DNA from: Anaerolineae bacterium
GTDB lineage: Bacteria; Chloroflexota; Anaerolineae; B4-G1
Length of the DNA: 6,981 bases
Assembly: GCA_030612185.1 (NCBI GenBank)
Contig: JAUWOI010000232.1
Coordinates: 1-6,981, forward strand
Reading direction: 5' to 3'
The translations under genes and the position numbers were made by a program. Positions within the stretch are counted from its first letter, which is position 1. Every line of letters begins with the position of its first letter. This document shows positions 1-5,778 of the stretch, piece after piece. The notes beneath the pieces are model-generated. The model did not search any database. It was not told where the DNA came from and saw only the letters and a program-made list of their open reading frames with translations.

Positions 1-1761
1 ACCTACATCACCGGACAACCACCCCAGCGCGCCACCCTGGGCGAGGATGAGACCGTCTCCGACGTGGATTTCGTACTCCAGGAAGCCGCCGGCAGCATTG
101 AGGGGCTGGTCGTGAACGAGACAGGCGACGTCCTGACCGACGTGTACGGCTGGTCCTATGCCCGCCAGGGGATGGGCCCACCAGTGGCCGGCGCGCCGGT
201 GGACGGCGGGCGCTTCACCATCCACGTGCCCTCCGGCACATACTGGGTTGGCGTCGGGCTGCCGCCTGAGAGTAACTACACCCCGATGGGCGAGGAAAAC
301 GCAACCATACAGTCTCAACCCAGCGCGACGGTAGATGCTCTGGACACGGTGCAGGCCGTGGCTACGGCCTATCGGGAGCGCACCGAACAACGGGTGGTGG
401 TCACCGCGGCCGGAGATCCTGTGCAGGTACGTATCACCGTGGTGCCCAATAACGCCCGCATCGTGGGCCAGTTCCGCAAGGCGGATGGCACCCCGGCCAC
501 GGACTTGCAGGGCGAGGTCTTCGCTATGAGCGAGATGGGCGGAGCCTGGCAGAGTACCATGATCAACCCCGATGGCACGTATGAGTTGAACGTGGCCGCC
601 GGCACCTGGAACCTGGGCTACTGGCTGATGAACGAAGAGTACGTCAACAGTCCACCGCCTGAGAGCCGGGTGACTATCGAGGCAGAGGATACGTTCATCA
701 TGAACTTCACGCTGGTGGAGGCGGACTCCCTCATCACAGGCTACCTCAAGCGGCCTGACGGTTCAGGGCTGGACCACGGCTGGGCCTGGGCCCACCGGGA
801 GCGCACGGAGACCAGCGCCCGCATTGACACTGGCAGCGACAGCCGGCCTCCCGAGGGCTACTTCGAGATCAACGTCCCAGCCGGAGAGTACGAAGTTGGT
901 GGCGGCGCCCCGGAGGAGTGGGGCTACGTCCAGCCGGAGATGCAACAGGTGACTGTCTCCCCCTCATCCCCCGCCGACGTGATACTGCAGTTCCGGACCA
1001 GTGACGGCGTGATCACCGGCACAGTGTTCCAAGACGGCAACCCCGCCCCGGGTGCCTGGGTGTGGGGCTGGTCAGAGAGCGGGGCGCACACCGGCGGTAT
1101 GACCGACCCTGAGGGGCGCTACCGGCTCAACGTGATCACCGGCACGGTGTGGCACCTGGGAGCCTCGTACCGGTACGACGATACGACGTTCTACGACACT
1201 ATGCAGGACTACACGGTGGACATGACCGGACCGACCGCCACCCAGGACATGTCTCTCTCCCTCAACGACATCGAACTGCCCGACGCACTGACGATCCACT
1301 TCGACGCCAGCCGTCCGGTCATGGTCGCCATGGACGACGGCACCGAGATCAACATCCCGGCCGGAGCACTGGGCATCACCGGAACGGTCAAACTGGTGAT
1401 CACCCCCCTGGTCGAGGAACTGGCCAACACGCTCACCGCCCGGCCCTTCGGCTACGGCTACGCCATCCACGCCTTCGACAGCAACAACCGCCAAGTCACC
1501 TCCGCCTTCAACCAGAACGTGACCATCAGTTTCTACTACACCGAGGATGATCTGGCCAGGCAGGGAGTGAGCGAGGATGACCTGTCACCGGCCTATTTCT
1601 CCACCAACACCCATTCGTGGACCAAGGTGGCGAGTTTCACAGTGGACACAGAGAACAACCGGGTGACTGCGCAGATCAATCACTTCTCCGTATGGGCCAT
1701 GACCACCGGTCAGGGCGGTGGCAACTTCGAGGTATTCCTGCCCCTCGTGATTCGTCACTAG
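1..1761 (+). CDS. Secreted multi-domain surface protein with CnaB/carboxypeptidase-regulatory-like repeats, 3' part
   Basis: The frame is open from the first base, so the 5' end lies outside the window; the first possible start inside (GTG at 64) is only an internal codon. 586 residues are visible. Four repeats of about 60-70 residues begin near nt 91, 454, 727 and 1006. Each follows the pattern of a G-x-I/V-x-G strand, a proline/glycine turn, then D/E-G-x-Y/F-x-I/L-N/H-V-x-x-G-x-Y/W, as in CnaB or carboxypeptidase-regulatory-like beta-sandwiches. From about nt 1315 a ZU5-like segment follows (INIPAGAL, then a strand-rich stretch ending HFSVWAM at 1678-1698). After a short Gly-rich linker the protein ends FLPLVIRH, a tail I recognise on many exported Chloroflexota proteins and probably a sorting or anchoring signal. 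There are no catalytic motifs. The likely role is extracellular, structural or adhesive. It appears transcriptionally separate from the downstream operon, because a hairpin and a new promoter follow. Family is fairly sure, exact role unknown. Confidence 0.7.
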   Translation, partial: TYITGQPPQRATLGEDETVSDVDFVLQEAAGSIEGLVVNETGDVLTDVYGWSYARQGMGPPVAGAPVDGGRFTIHVPSGTYWVGVGLPPESNYTPMGEENATIQSQPSATVDALDTVQAVATAYRERTEQRVVVTAAGDPVQVRITVVPNNARIVGQFRKADGTPATDLQGEVFAMSEMGGAWQSTMINPDGTYELNVAAGTWNLGYWLMNEEYVNSPPPESRVTIEAEDTFIMNFTLVEADSLITGYLKRPDGSGLDHGWAWAHRERTETSARIDTGSDSRPPEGYFEINVPAGEYEVGGGAPEEWGYVQPEMQQVTVSPSSPADVILQFRTSDGVITGTVFQDGNPAPGAWVWGWSESGAHTGGMTDPEGRYRLNVITGTVWHLGASYRYDDTTFYDTMQDYTVDMTGPTATQDMSLSLNDIELPDALTIHFDASRPVMVAMDDGTEINIPAGALGITGTVKLVITPLVEELANTLTARPFGYGYAIHAFDSNNRQVTSAFNQNVTISFYYTEDDLARQGVSEDDLSPAYFSTNTHSWTKVASFTVDTENNRVTAQINHFSVWAMTTGQGGGNFEVFLPLVIRH

Positions 1762-1781
1762 AGTTCACACTTGGCAAACGT

Positions 1782-1808
1782 GGCAGGGCGCGCGTTGCGC
1801 GCCCTGCC
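1782..1808 (+). terminator. GC-rich perfect hairpin after the surface-protein gene
   Basis: A perfect 12-bp inverted repeat (GGCAGGGCGCGC and its complement) with a 3-nt GTT loop starts 20 nt after the TAG stop. Its position and stability suit a transcription terminator for the upstream gene. No T-tract follows (the next bases are CGAAACG), so it is not a textbook intrinsic terminator. It could be a pause or mRNA-stabilising hairpin, or a stray palindromic repeat. Confidence 0.5.
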
Positions 1809-1841
1809 CGAAACGTACCACTCCAAATGTGACTTTTGTCG

Positions 1842-1870
1842 TAGACAGACGACCGCCTTTCTGCTACACT
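1842..1870 (+). promoter_or_regulatory. Predicted sigma70-type promoter of the downstream operon
   Basis: A TAGACA -35 element (1842-1847, 5 of 6 to TTGACA) is separated by exactly 17 bp from TACACT (1865-1870, 4 of 6 to TATAAT). The -10 is preceded by TG-C (1862-1864), giving an extended -10. Transcription would start near 1877, leaving a leader of about 120 nt before the ATG at 1997. The operon has no other comparable promoter that I could see. Start-site position is inferred. Confidence 0.6.
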
Positions 1871-1890
1871 GATAGCAACAAGGTGGTCGT
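1849..1890. promoter_or_regulatory. 42-bp dyad over the -10 element, putative operator
   Basis: The outer arms 1849-1859 (ACGACCGCCTT) and 1880-1890 (AAGGTGGTCGT) are complementary except for one G-T position. Inner arms TGCTA (1862-1866) and TAGCA (1873-1877) share exactly the same centre (1869.5), so 15 of 18 arm positions pair and one more is G-T. The dyad spans the promoter spacer, the -10 box and the expected start site. Because transcription would begin near 1877, the left arm would not be in the RNA, which favours a DNA operator bound by a dimeric or tetrameric repressor over an RNA hairpin. No regulator gene is in the window; a TetR-like protein would fit the geometry but cannot be named. 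Confidence 0.6.
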
Positions 1891-1918
1891 TCTGCTTGTG
1901 GAGAGGAGAAAGTTACAG

Positions 1919-1981
1919 ATGAAAATCATCTTTCTGGTGGTCAAAACCCCGCGTCCCACCAAAGCCACAAAAATATTGTAA
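1919..1981 (+). CDS. 20-codon leader ORF upstream of the Fe-S membrane protein
   Basis: ATG at 1919 opens a 20-residue ORF (MKIIFLVVKTPRPTKATKIL) ending at TAA 1979-1981. A purine-rich Shine-Dalgarno stretch (GGAGAGGAG, 1900-1908) lies 10 nt upstream. It sits in the transcribed leader after the predicted promoter and stops 15 nt before the next ATG, right before that gene's own GGAGG. The peptide has a short hydrophobic start (IIFLVV) and a basic second half, too short for a normal membrane segment. I do not recognise it. It could be a translated leader controlling the next gene, a small membrane-associated peptide, or a remnant of a lost gene. Context supports translation, but composition alone cannot prove it. 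Confidence 0.4.
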   Translation: MKIIFLVVKTPRPTKATKIL

Positions 1982-1996
1982 CCCGGAGGTATCCCC

Positions 1997-2836
1997 ATGC
2001 CCGATCAAATGACTCTAAATCCGTTGGTTCTGGTAAAGTTCGTTCTGTGGATCGTCGTCGTCATCGTCGCCACCCTCCTCTTGCAGCGCCGCAAGGTGAC
2101 GTCTAAAGTGCGAATCGCGTTCCTCATCGGCAGCGTGCTGGTCTTTGGGTTCATCTTCGGCTTTCTCATTCCGGGGGGCCTGAACCCTAATCCCGTCTCT
2201 TCGCTGCGCACGCTGCTCACCGCAGCCCTGGTGAAACACCAACTTGTGCTGCCCGTCACCGCCATGCTGGTTTTCCTGCTGCTGATGGTCTGGGTGTCCA
2301 ACAAGTCTATCTGTGGCTGGGGCTGCCAGTTGGGGCTATTGCAGGACCTGCTCCACCGCGTACCGCTGCCCAAGTGGAAGCCACCCTTCTGGCTATCCAA
2401 CAGCGTGCGCATCGTCGCCTTCGTGGCGCTGGTCGCAGGGTTGGTCGCCGCCGGGTTGGATTGGATCGGTCTCATTGACCCGTTCCAACTCTTCTCTTTC
2501 AACTTTATCCTTCGACAGGCTCAGGACAGGCTCCTGGGGATCGGGTTGTTCTCGGCCGGGGTGCTCATCGCCAGCCTGTTCATCTACCGCCCCTGGTGCC
2601 GCTTTCTGTGTCCCTTCGGGCTGTTGGGCTGGCTGGTGGAGCAGGTGAGCCTGTTCCGCCCCCGCATCAACCGCGAAGCGTGCAAGGAATGTCAGTTGTG
2701 CGTCAAAGCCTGCCCTTCCCAGGCGATGGCCGACTTTTACGCCGGCAAGAAAATCCACGCTGATTGTTTCGCCTGCGGGGCCTGCATCGAGGCCTGCCCG
2801 CGGGATGACGCGCTGGGCTGGCGGATGAAGTCCTGA
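1997..2836 (+). CDS. Polytopic membrane protein with ferredoxin-type 4Fe-4S sites (NapH/CcoG-like)
   Basis: Predicted membrane electron-transfer protein of 279 residues. About five hydrophobic segments are seen (near 11-29, 40-60, 83-101, 136-155, 181-197). Two membrane-adjacent cysteine pairs are present: C106/C110 in CGWGCQLG and C201/C205 in CRFLCPFG, the arrangement typical of the NapH/NosR/CcoG superfamily. The C-terminal soluble part carries two classical 4Fe-4S motifs, C229-x2-C232-x2-C235-x3-C239-P and C257-x2-C260-x2-C263-x3-C267-P. Such proteins pass electrons between the quinone pool or a ferredoxin and a partner enzyme, or serve cofactor maturation; the partner here is not evident. 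The start is set by GGAGG at 1985-1989, 7 nt before ATG. Residues about 171-179 (ILRQAQDRL) come from an inserted interspersed repeat just before the last membrane helix. All cysteines are intact, so the gene is probably functional. The next gene follows after 30 nt. Confidence 0.85.
   Translation: MPDQMTLNPLVLVKFVLWIVVVIVATLLLQRRKVTSKVRIAFLIGSVLVFGFIFGFLIPGGLNPNPVSSLRTLLTAALVKHQLVLPVTAMLVFLLLMVWVSNKSICGWGCQLGLLQDLLHRVPLPKWKPPFWLSNSVRIVAFVALVAGLVAAGLDWIGLIDPFQLFSFNFILRQAQDRLLGIGLFSAGVLIASLFIYRPWCRFLCPFGLLGWLVEQVSLFRPRINREACKECQLCVKACPSQAMADFYAGKKIHADCFACGACIEACPRDDALGWRMKS
2508..2531 (+). repeat. Short interspersed repeat inserted in frame in the Fe-S protein gene (copy A)
   Basis: The bases from TCCTTCGACAGG through CTCAGGACAGGC encode LRQAQDR-like residues that interrupt the expected loop between FQLFSFNF and GIGLFSAGVL. 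The element matches the reverse complement of the repeat in the ABC ATPase gene (6354-6377) at 19 of 23 positions with one gap, including GCTC[A/G]GGACAGGC. I recognise this type of element as widespread in Chloroflexota-like genomes, where it yields LRQAQDR, FDRLRTGS or LSLSKD depending on frame and strand. Confidence 0.7.
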
Positions 2837-2866
2837 TAACAGCGCAGATGCAAACAGGAGAGATTG

Positions 2867-3184
2867 ATGACCATTCAGATCGTCGAAACGAAAGACCTGA
2901 AGGACTTTTTGCCCGACGGCGTGGGCATAACGCCAACACCACTGATTGATGCCGCCAAAGCGCGCGCATTGCTGCTGAACCTGGCGGCTGGCCAATCGGT
3001 CGGGCCGTGCCAGATGTCCGCCGCCACCGTGTTGTACTACGTCGTCGAGGGACAGGGGCACCTGCGCGTGGACGATGAGCAGGCCGAACTCCAGACTGGC
3101 TCGCTGGTCGTCGTGCCGGCCGATGCCGTGCGCGCCATCTCCGCCGCCGGGCAGATGCGCATACTGGCCGTGCAAATTCTATGA
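2867..3184 (+). CDS. Small single-domain cupin lacking the metal-binding histidines
   Basis: A 105-residue protein with the cupin_2 layout: LLLNLAAGQSVGP, then VLYYVVEGQGHLRVDDE, then LQTGSLVVVPADAVRAI and a final strand MRILAVQIL. In metal-binding cupins motif 1 is H-x-H-x(3,4)-E-x6-G and motif 2 ends P-x4-H. Here the motif 1 region reads GPCQMSAATVLYYVVEG and motif 2 reads GSLVVVPADAVRAI, so none of the three histidines is present. A catalytic metal site is therefore unlikely, and a ligand-binding, sensing or structural role is more plausible. I chose ATG 2867 over TTG 2864 because AGGAG at 2856-2860 is 6 nt upstream. It lies between the Fe-S protein and the methyltransferase in the same transcription unit. 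The fold assignment is good, the function unknown. Confidence 0.8.
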   Translation: MTIQIVETKDLKDFLPDGVGITPTPLIDAAKARALLLNLAAGQSVGPCQMSAATVLYYVVEGQGHLRVDDEQAELQTGSLVVVPADAVRAISAAGQMRILAVQIL

Positions 3185-3261
3185 GGAGTGAGATGGTGTT
3201 GGACTGCCCACCTGTTCGGGAATTGCGGCCCCAGGTGCTCCTCACCTGGCCGCCGGTGTGA
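3181..3261 (+). pseudogene. Remnant of a PIG-L (LmbE-like) deacetylase gene, middle segment
   Basis: A 26-codon frame from ATG 3181 (overlapping the cupin stop as ATGA) or ATG 3193 contains VRELRPQVLLTWPPV before TGA at 3259. PIG-L family deacetylases have exactly such a strand (I/V-R-x-L-R-P-Q-V-V-L-T-W/F-x-P) just ahead of the G-x-G-H-P-D-H metal motif. Here the frame stops where that motif should begin. The N-terminal P-H-P-D-D motif is also missing. Together with the C-terminal piece beyond the methyltransferase gene this looks like the left stump of a disrupted gene. A GAGGAG at 3183-3188 could still allow translation of a small peptide. The match is by eye and short, so confidence is moderate. 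Confidence 0.5.
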
Positions 3262-3279
3262 AAGGCAAAGGAGCGTCAC

Positions 3280-3828
3280 ATGAAACTTGTTGACAAGATT
3301 GTGCAAGCATCAAATAAACCTCTTTCCCCAAAAAGGCGATTGGCTGCAACAATTCCTCCCATTTTCGTCTTTTTCGGTCTCTTTCCGGCTTTGCTCTTTT
3401 TGATACCGACCTTCGTTTTGGACAAGTGGTTCAATTGGCCTACCTTTGCCAATGTTACCATCAGGGTAATTGTTGGCTCAGTCTTGACCGTGCTAGGCGT
3501 TTTTTTCCTTTTGTGGACGATCAAGGCGCAGAGAGAAATTGGCAAAGGAACCCCTATGCCTTTAATGGCTACTCGGAAACTTGTGGTTCAAAAGCCCTAT
3601 TCCTATTGTCGAAATCCGCTGGCTTTTGGTCTCGTGAATTTCTATTTTGGTATCAGCATCTTTATTGGTTCGCCAAGTTCGGTGGTTATGGTGTTTATCT
3701 TTTCGGCCATCATACTGTCGTACATAAAGTTCATCGAGGAGCAGGAGCTTGAGCAAAGATATGGGGACGAGTATGTCGAGTACAAAAAGAGGACGCCTTT
3801 TATCATTCCCAGATTGAAATCCGGTTAG
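3280..3828 (+). CDS. Ste14/ICMT-like integral membrane methyltransferase, first copy (AT-richer)
   Basis: A 182-residue membrane protein of the isoprenylcysteine carboxyl methyltransferase/PEMT-like superfamily. Hydrophobic segments lie near 22-45, 60-80 and 118-148. The conserved C-terminal block is clear: GKGTPMP (89-94), VVQKPYSYCRNPLAFG (102-117), then EEQELEQRYGDEYVEYKKRTPFIIP (split as EEQELEQR at 153-160 and YGDEYVEYKKRTPFIIP at 161-177), which in this family forms the S-adenosylmethionine pocket. Bacterial members have mostly unknown substrates (lipids, thiols, small molecules), and the RNP triplet replaces the RHP of eukaryotic ICMT. AAAGGAG at 3267-3273 is 6 nt before ATG. Sampled lines are 45-47% GC against about 68% in flanking DNA, which suggests transfer. 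It lies between two pieces of a PIG-L gene and resembles the copy at 4079-4606. Confidence 0.85.
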   Translation: MKLVDKIVQASNKPLSPKRRLAATIPPIFVFFGLFPALLFLIPTFVLDKWFNWPTFANVTIRVIVGSVLTVLGVFFLLWTIKAQREIGKGTPMPLMATRKLVVQKPYSYCRNPLAFGLVNFYFGISIFIGSPSSVVMVFIFSAIILSYIKFIEEQELEQRYGDEYVEYKKRTPFIIPRLKSG

Positions 3829-3832
3829 GTTA

Positions 3833-4066
3833 ATGTTACAGGCCATACCCGACGAGGCGGTGACGCTGGCGGTGGACGTGTCGGCAGTGTGGGAGACAAA
3901 GATGGCCGCCATTCGCTGCCACCGCACACAGATGGACGGCTCGCTCATCCTGCGCGCGTCGGAAGAGAGGCAGCGGCTGTTCCTGGGGGCGGAGCATTTT
4001 CGGCTGGCAACCTCGACCGGTTCAGAGAGAAATCCCTTGGCCAGGTTCGTGGAGTATCGTGTATGA
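3833..4066 (+). pseudogene. C-terminal remnant of a PIG-L (LmbE-like) deacetylase gene
   Basis: The 77-codon frame contains IPDEAVTLAVDVSAVWETKMAAI at its start, then RCHRTQ and, later, EERQRLFLGAEHFRLA. The pattern V-D-V-S-x3-x-x-K-x-A-A-I-x-x-H-x-T-Q followed by F-L-G-x-E-x-F is the C-terminal end of PIG-L deacetylases, which de-N-acetylate GlcNAc-containing or related substrates. The N-terminal catalytic region with P-H-P-D-D and H-P-D-H is absent, and only GGTTAG precedes the first ATG, so no good ribosome binding site is present. High GC (about 68% in a sampled line) matches the cluster and contrasts with the methyltransferase gene ending 4 nt upstream. It is likely a non-functional stump. 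Loss of only the left end by gene replacement would also explain it. Confidence 0.65.
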
Positions 4067-4078
4067 GAGGGCAAGCGG

Positions 4079-4606
4079 GTGGCTGCTAACAGATCCCAGA
4101 AACAGATTGAACGTCAGTACGGCGCGAAACAACGAGCCGTTGCCATAGTTGCCGAGAGCATCGTGTTCATGGTCGTGGCCCCGTTATCTCTCGTCGCAAC
4201 CGCGTCCGCTCTCGATCAACGGTTGCAGTTACCTCGTTTTACCTGCGGGCCGGTGAATCTTGTCGTTGGCCTGCTATTCGTCGTTCCAGGATGGCTGTTT
4301 GCCATGTGGTTCGTGCAAGCCCAGTTCGCGCTGGGCGAGGGAATCCCAGTTTTCGCGACCCAAGAACTGATCGTGCAAGGCCCGTATGCTCACTGCCGCA
4401 ATCCAATGGCTTTGGGCGCCGATCTTTTTTACACCGGCATCAGTATCTGGATGGGTTCGCTCTCTGCCGTCGGATTGACAATGCTCTTTGCAACTTTGCT
4501 CGTGGTGTATCTCAAGGTGATCGAAGAAAGGAAGTTAGAGGAGCGCTTTGGATCGAAATACCAGGAATACAAGCAGCGGACACCGTTTTTAATACCACAT
4601 CTGTAA
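4079..4606 (+). CDS. Ste14/ICMT-like integral membrane methyltransferase, second copy
   Basis: A 175-residue homologue of the protein at 3280-3828. The shared block contains AQFALGEGIPVFA, then GPYAHCRNPMALG (101-113), TGISIWMGS and EERKLEERFGSKYQEYKQRTPF ending LIP (149-173, given in two parts). Identity to the first copy in the C-terminal half is roughly 45% by eye. Hydrophobic segments lie near 22-43, 58-79 and 115-146. An in-frame TGA at 4064 forces the start downstream, so GTG 4079 is used; GAGAGG at 4065-4070 lies 8 nt upstream. GC in sampled lines is 50-57%, intermediate between the first copy and the rest of the operon, so it is an independently acquired paralogue rather than a recent duplication. 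It stops 16 nt before the protease gene, whose strong Shine-Dalgarno overlaps the end. Methyltransferase class is confident; the substrate is unknown. Confidence 0.85.
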   Translation: MAANRSQKQIERQYGAKQRAVAIVAESIVFMVVAPLSLVATASALDQRLQLPRFTCGPVNLVVGLLFVVPGWLFAMWFVQAQFALGEGIPVFATQELIVQGPYAHCRNPMALGADLFYTGISIWMGSLSAVGLTMLFATLLVVYLKVIEERKLEERFGSKYQEYKQRTPFLIPHL

Positions 4607-4622
4607 AAGGAGGCAGATTACC

Positions 4623-5762
4623 ATGAAAGGATCTATCAAACTATTCAGCGTCAAGGGGATTGAGGTGAAGGTACACTTTACCTTCGCCCTTATCCTGATC
4701 TGGGCGGCTTACCGCTGGGGGGTGCAGGCGGGCGAGGGGATGACCGGGGCCTTGTTCGGCGTCGTGGTCACAGTACTCCTTTTTGCCTGCGTCACCCTGC
4801 ACGAGTTAGCCCACAGCCTCACCGCCATGCGCTACGGTGTGACGGTGCGGGAGATCACCCTACTCCCCATCGGCGGGGTGGCGCAGATGGAAGAGATGCC
4901 GGCAAAGCCGGCCCAGGAACTCAAGATGGCACTGGCCGGACCACTGACCAACATCGCCATCGCCATCCTGCTCATCTTGATCTGCCTGCCCCTGGGAATC
5001 CGTTCCACGATGGGGGTGGAGGAACTCTTCCAGGTGCTGGGCACGGTGAGTTGGCGCGGGCTGATCGCCTACCTGGTCTCGGCCAACCTGACTCTGGGCC
5101 TGTTCAACCTGTTACCGGCCTTTCCTATGGATGGCGGGCGGGTGCTGCGAGCATTCCTGGCCATGCGAATGGACTATGCCCGGGCCACCGCCATCGCCGT
5201 CCTCATGGGCCAGGGACTGGCGATGCTGCTGGGATTGTGGGGCTTTATGGGCGGTGGCTTTACCCTGATTTTCATCGCCATCTTTGTCTATCTGGGCGCA
5301 GGTCAAGAGGGTAGAATGGTGGAGGTGAAGAGCGTGCTGGAGGATATGCAGGTGCGCCAGGCGATGTCTCACCCGGTGCAGACCCTGACCCCCACAGATA
5401 CGATGGCCAAAGTAGTGGAACTGATCCTCCAGGGCTTCCAGGCCGATTTCCCGGTGTTGGAAAACGACCGCCTGGTGGGGATGCTCACCGAAGGGGACGT
5501 GCTCTCGGCCCTGCACAAGCAGGGAGCGGACACCCTCGTGGGCCAGATGATGCGCCGCCAGTTCCCCATCGCCCGCCCCGGAGAGACTCTCGTCGAGGTG
5601 CAAGAGCAAATGAGCGCCGCCCGGCTGCGCAGCGTGCCGGTGGTCGAACGGGATCGCGTGGTGGGCCTGCTCACTGCTCAAGACATCAACGAGGCCTACC
5701 GGCTGCTCAAAGTGCTGCCCCAAGGATGGGGCGCGGGGCAGCGTCAGCCTGATTCAAGATGA
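4623..5762 (+). CDS. Site-2 protease family (M50) zinc metalloprotease with tandem CBS domains
   Basis: A 379-residue intramembrane protease, a usual length for the CBS-containing M50B group. H60-E61-x-x-H64 (HELAH) lies at the end of a hydrophobic helix (about 42-60) and gives two zinc ligands plus the catalytic glutamate. FNLLPAFPMDGGRVLRA (161-177) supplies the third ligand, D170, of the second conserved motif. Other membrane segments lie near 14-33, 104-124, 146-166 and 187-226. Residues about 242-298 and 305-360 form two CBS modules (VRQAMSHPVQTLTP..., FPVLENDRLVGMLTEGDVL; VGQMMRRQFPIA..., SVPVVERDRVVGLLTAQDI) that would sense adenine nucleotides in the cytoplasm. Such enzymes cleave membrane-bound anti-sigma factors or similar substrates; no substrate is encoded here. 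AAAGGAGG (4606-4613) lies 9 nt before ATG, the strongest ribosome binding site in the window. All catalytic residues are intact. Confidence 0.95.
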   Translation: MKGSIKLFSVKGIEVKVHFTFALILIWAAYRWGVQAGEGMTGALFGVVVTVLLFACVTLHELAHSLTAMRYGVTVREITLLPIGGVAQMEEMPAKPAQELKMALAGPLTNIAIAILLILICLPLGIRSTMGVEELFQVLGTVSWRGLIAYLVSANLTLGLFNLLPAFPMDGGRVLRAFLAMRMDYARATAIAVLMGQGLAMLLGLWGFMGGGFTLIFIAIFVYLGAGQEGRMVEVKSVLEDMQVRQAMSHPVQTLTPTDTMAKVVELILQGFQADFPVLENDRLVGMLTEGDVLSALHKQGADTLVGQMMRRQFPIARPGETLVEVQEQMSAARLRSVPVVERDRVVGLLTAQDINEAYRLLKVLPQGWGAGQRQPDSR

Positions 5763-5778
5763 AGAATGGAGAGAACCT

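Noticed and set aside
64..66. GTG at 64 as start of the surface-protein gene
   Set aside because: The frame is open back to base 1 with similar beta-rich, polar protein sequence and no ribosome binding site, so the gene is truncated by the window edge.
1072..1494. 140-residue ORF on the minus strand
   Set aside because: It is a high-GC shadow of the repeat domains and ZU5-like region, with repetitive low-complexity composition and no recognisable family.
1782..1808. Hairpin as a textbook rho-independent terminator
   Set aside because: The stem is ideal but no T-run follows, so the call is kept only as a possible terminator.
1862..1877. BlaI/CopY-type (TACAnnTGTA-like) or FNR-type operator inside the dyad
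   Set aside because: TACA is followed by CTGATA, so the right half is not TGTA, and no TTGAT-N4-ATCAA is present; the dyad does not fit these known operators.
2864..2866. TTG at 2864 as the cupin start
   Set aside because: ATG at 2867 is in frame, has proper spacing (6 nt) from AGGAG, and is the more common start.
2393..3175. Long minus-strand ORF across the Fe-S and cupin genes
   Set aside because: It overlaps two genes with unmistakable motifs on the + strand and its own translation is His/Gln/Gly-rich noise; no promoter or ribosome binding site of its own is seen.
5038..5314. 87-residue ORF in a second frame of the protease gene
   Set aside because: It is a frame shadow of the M50 protein, whose motifs are intact in the main frame.
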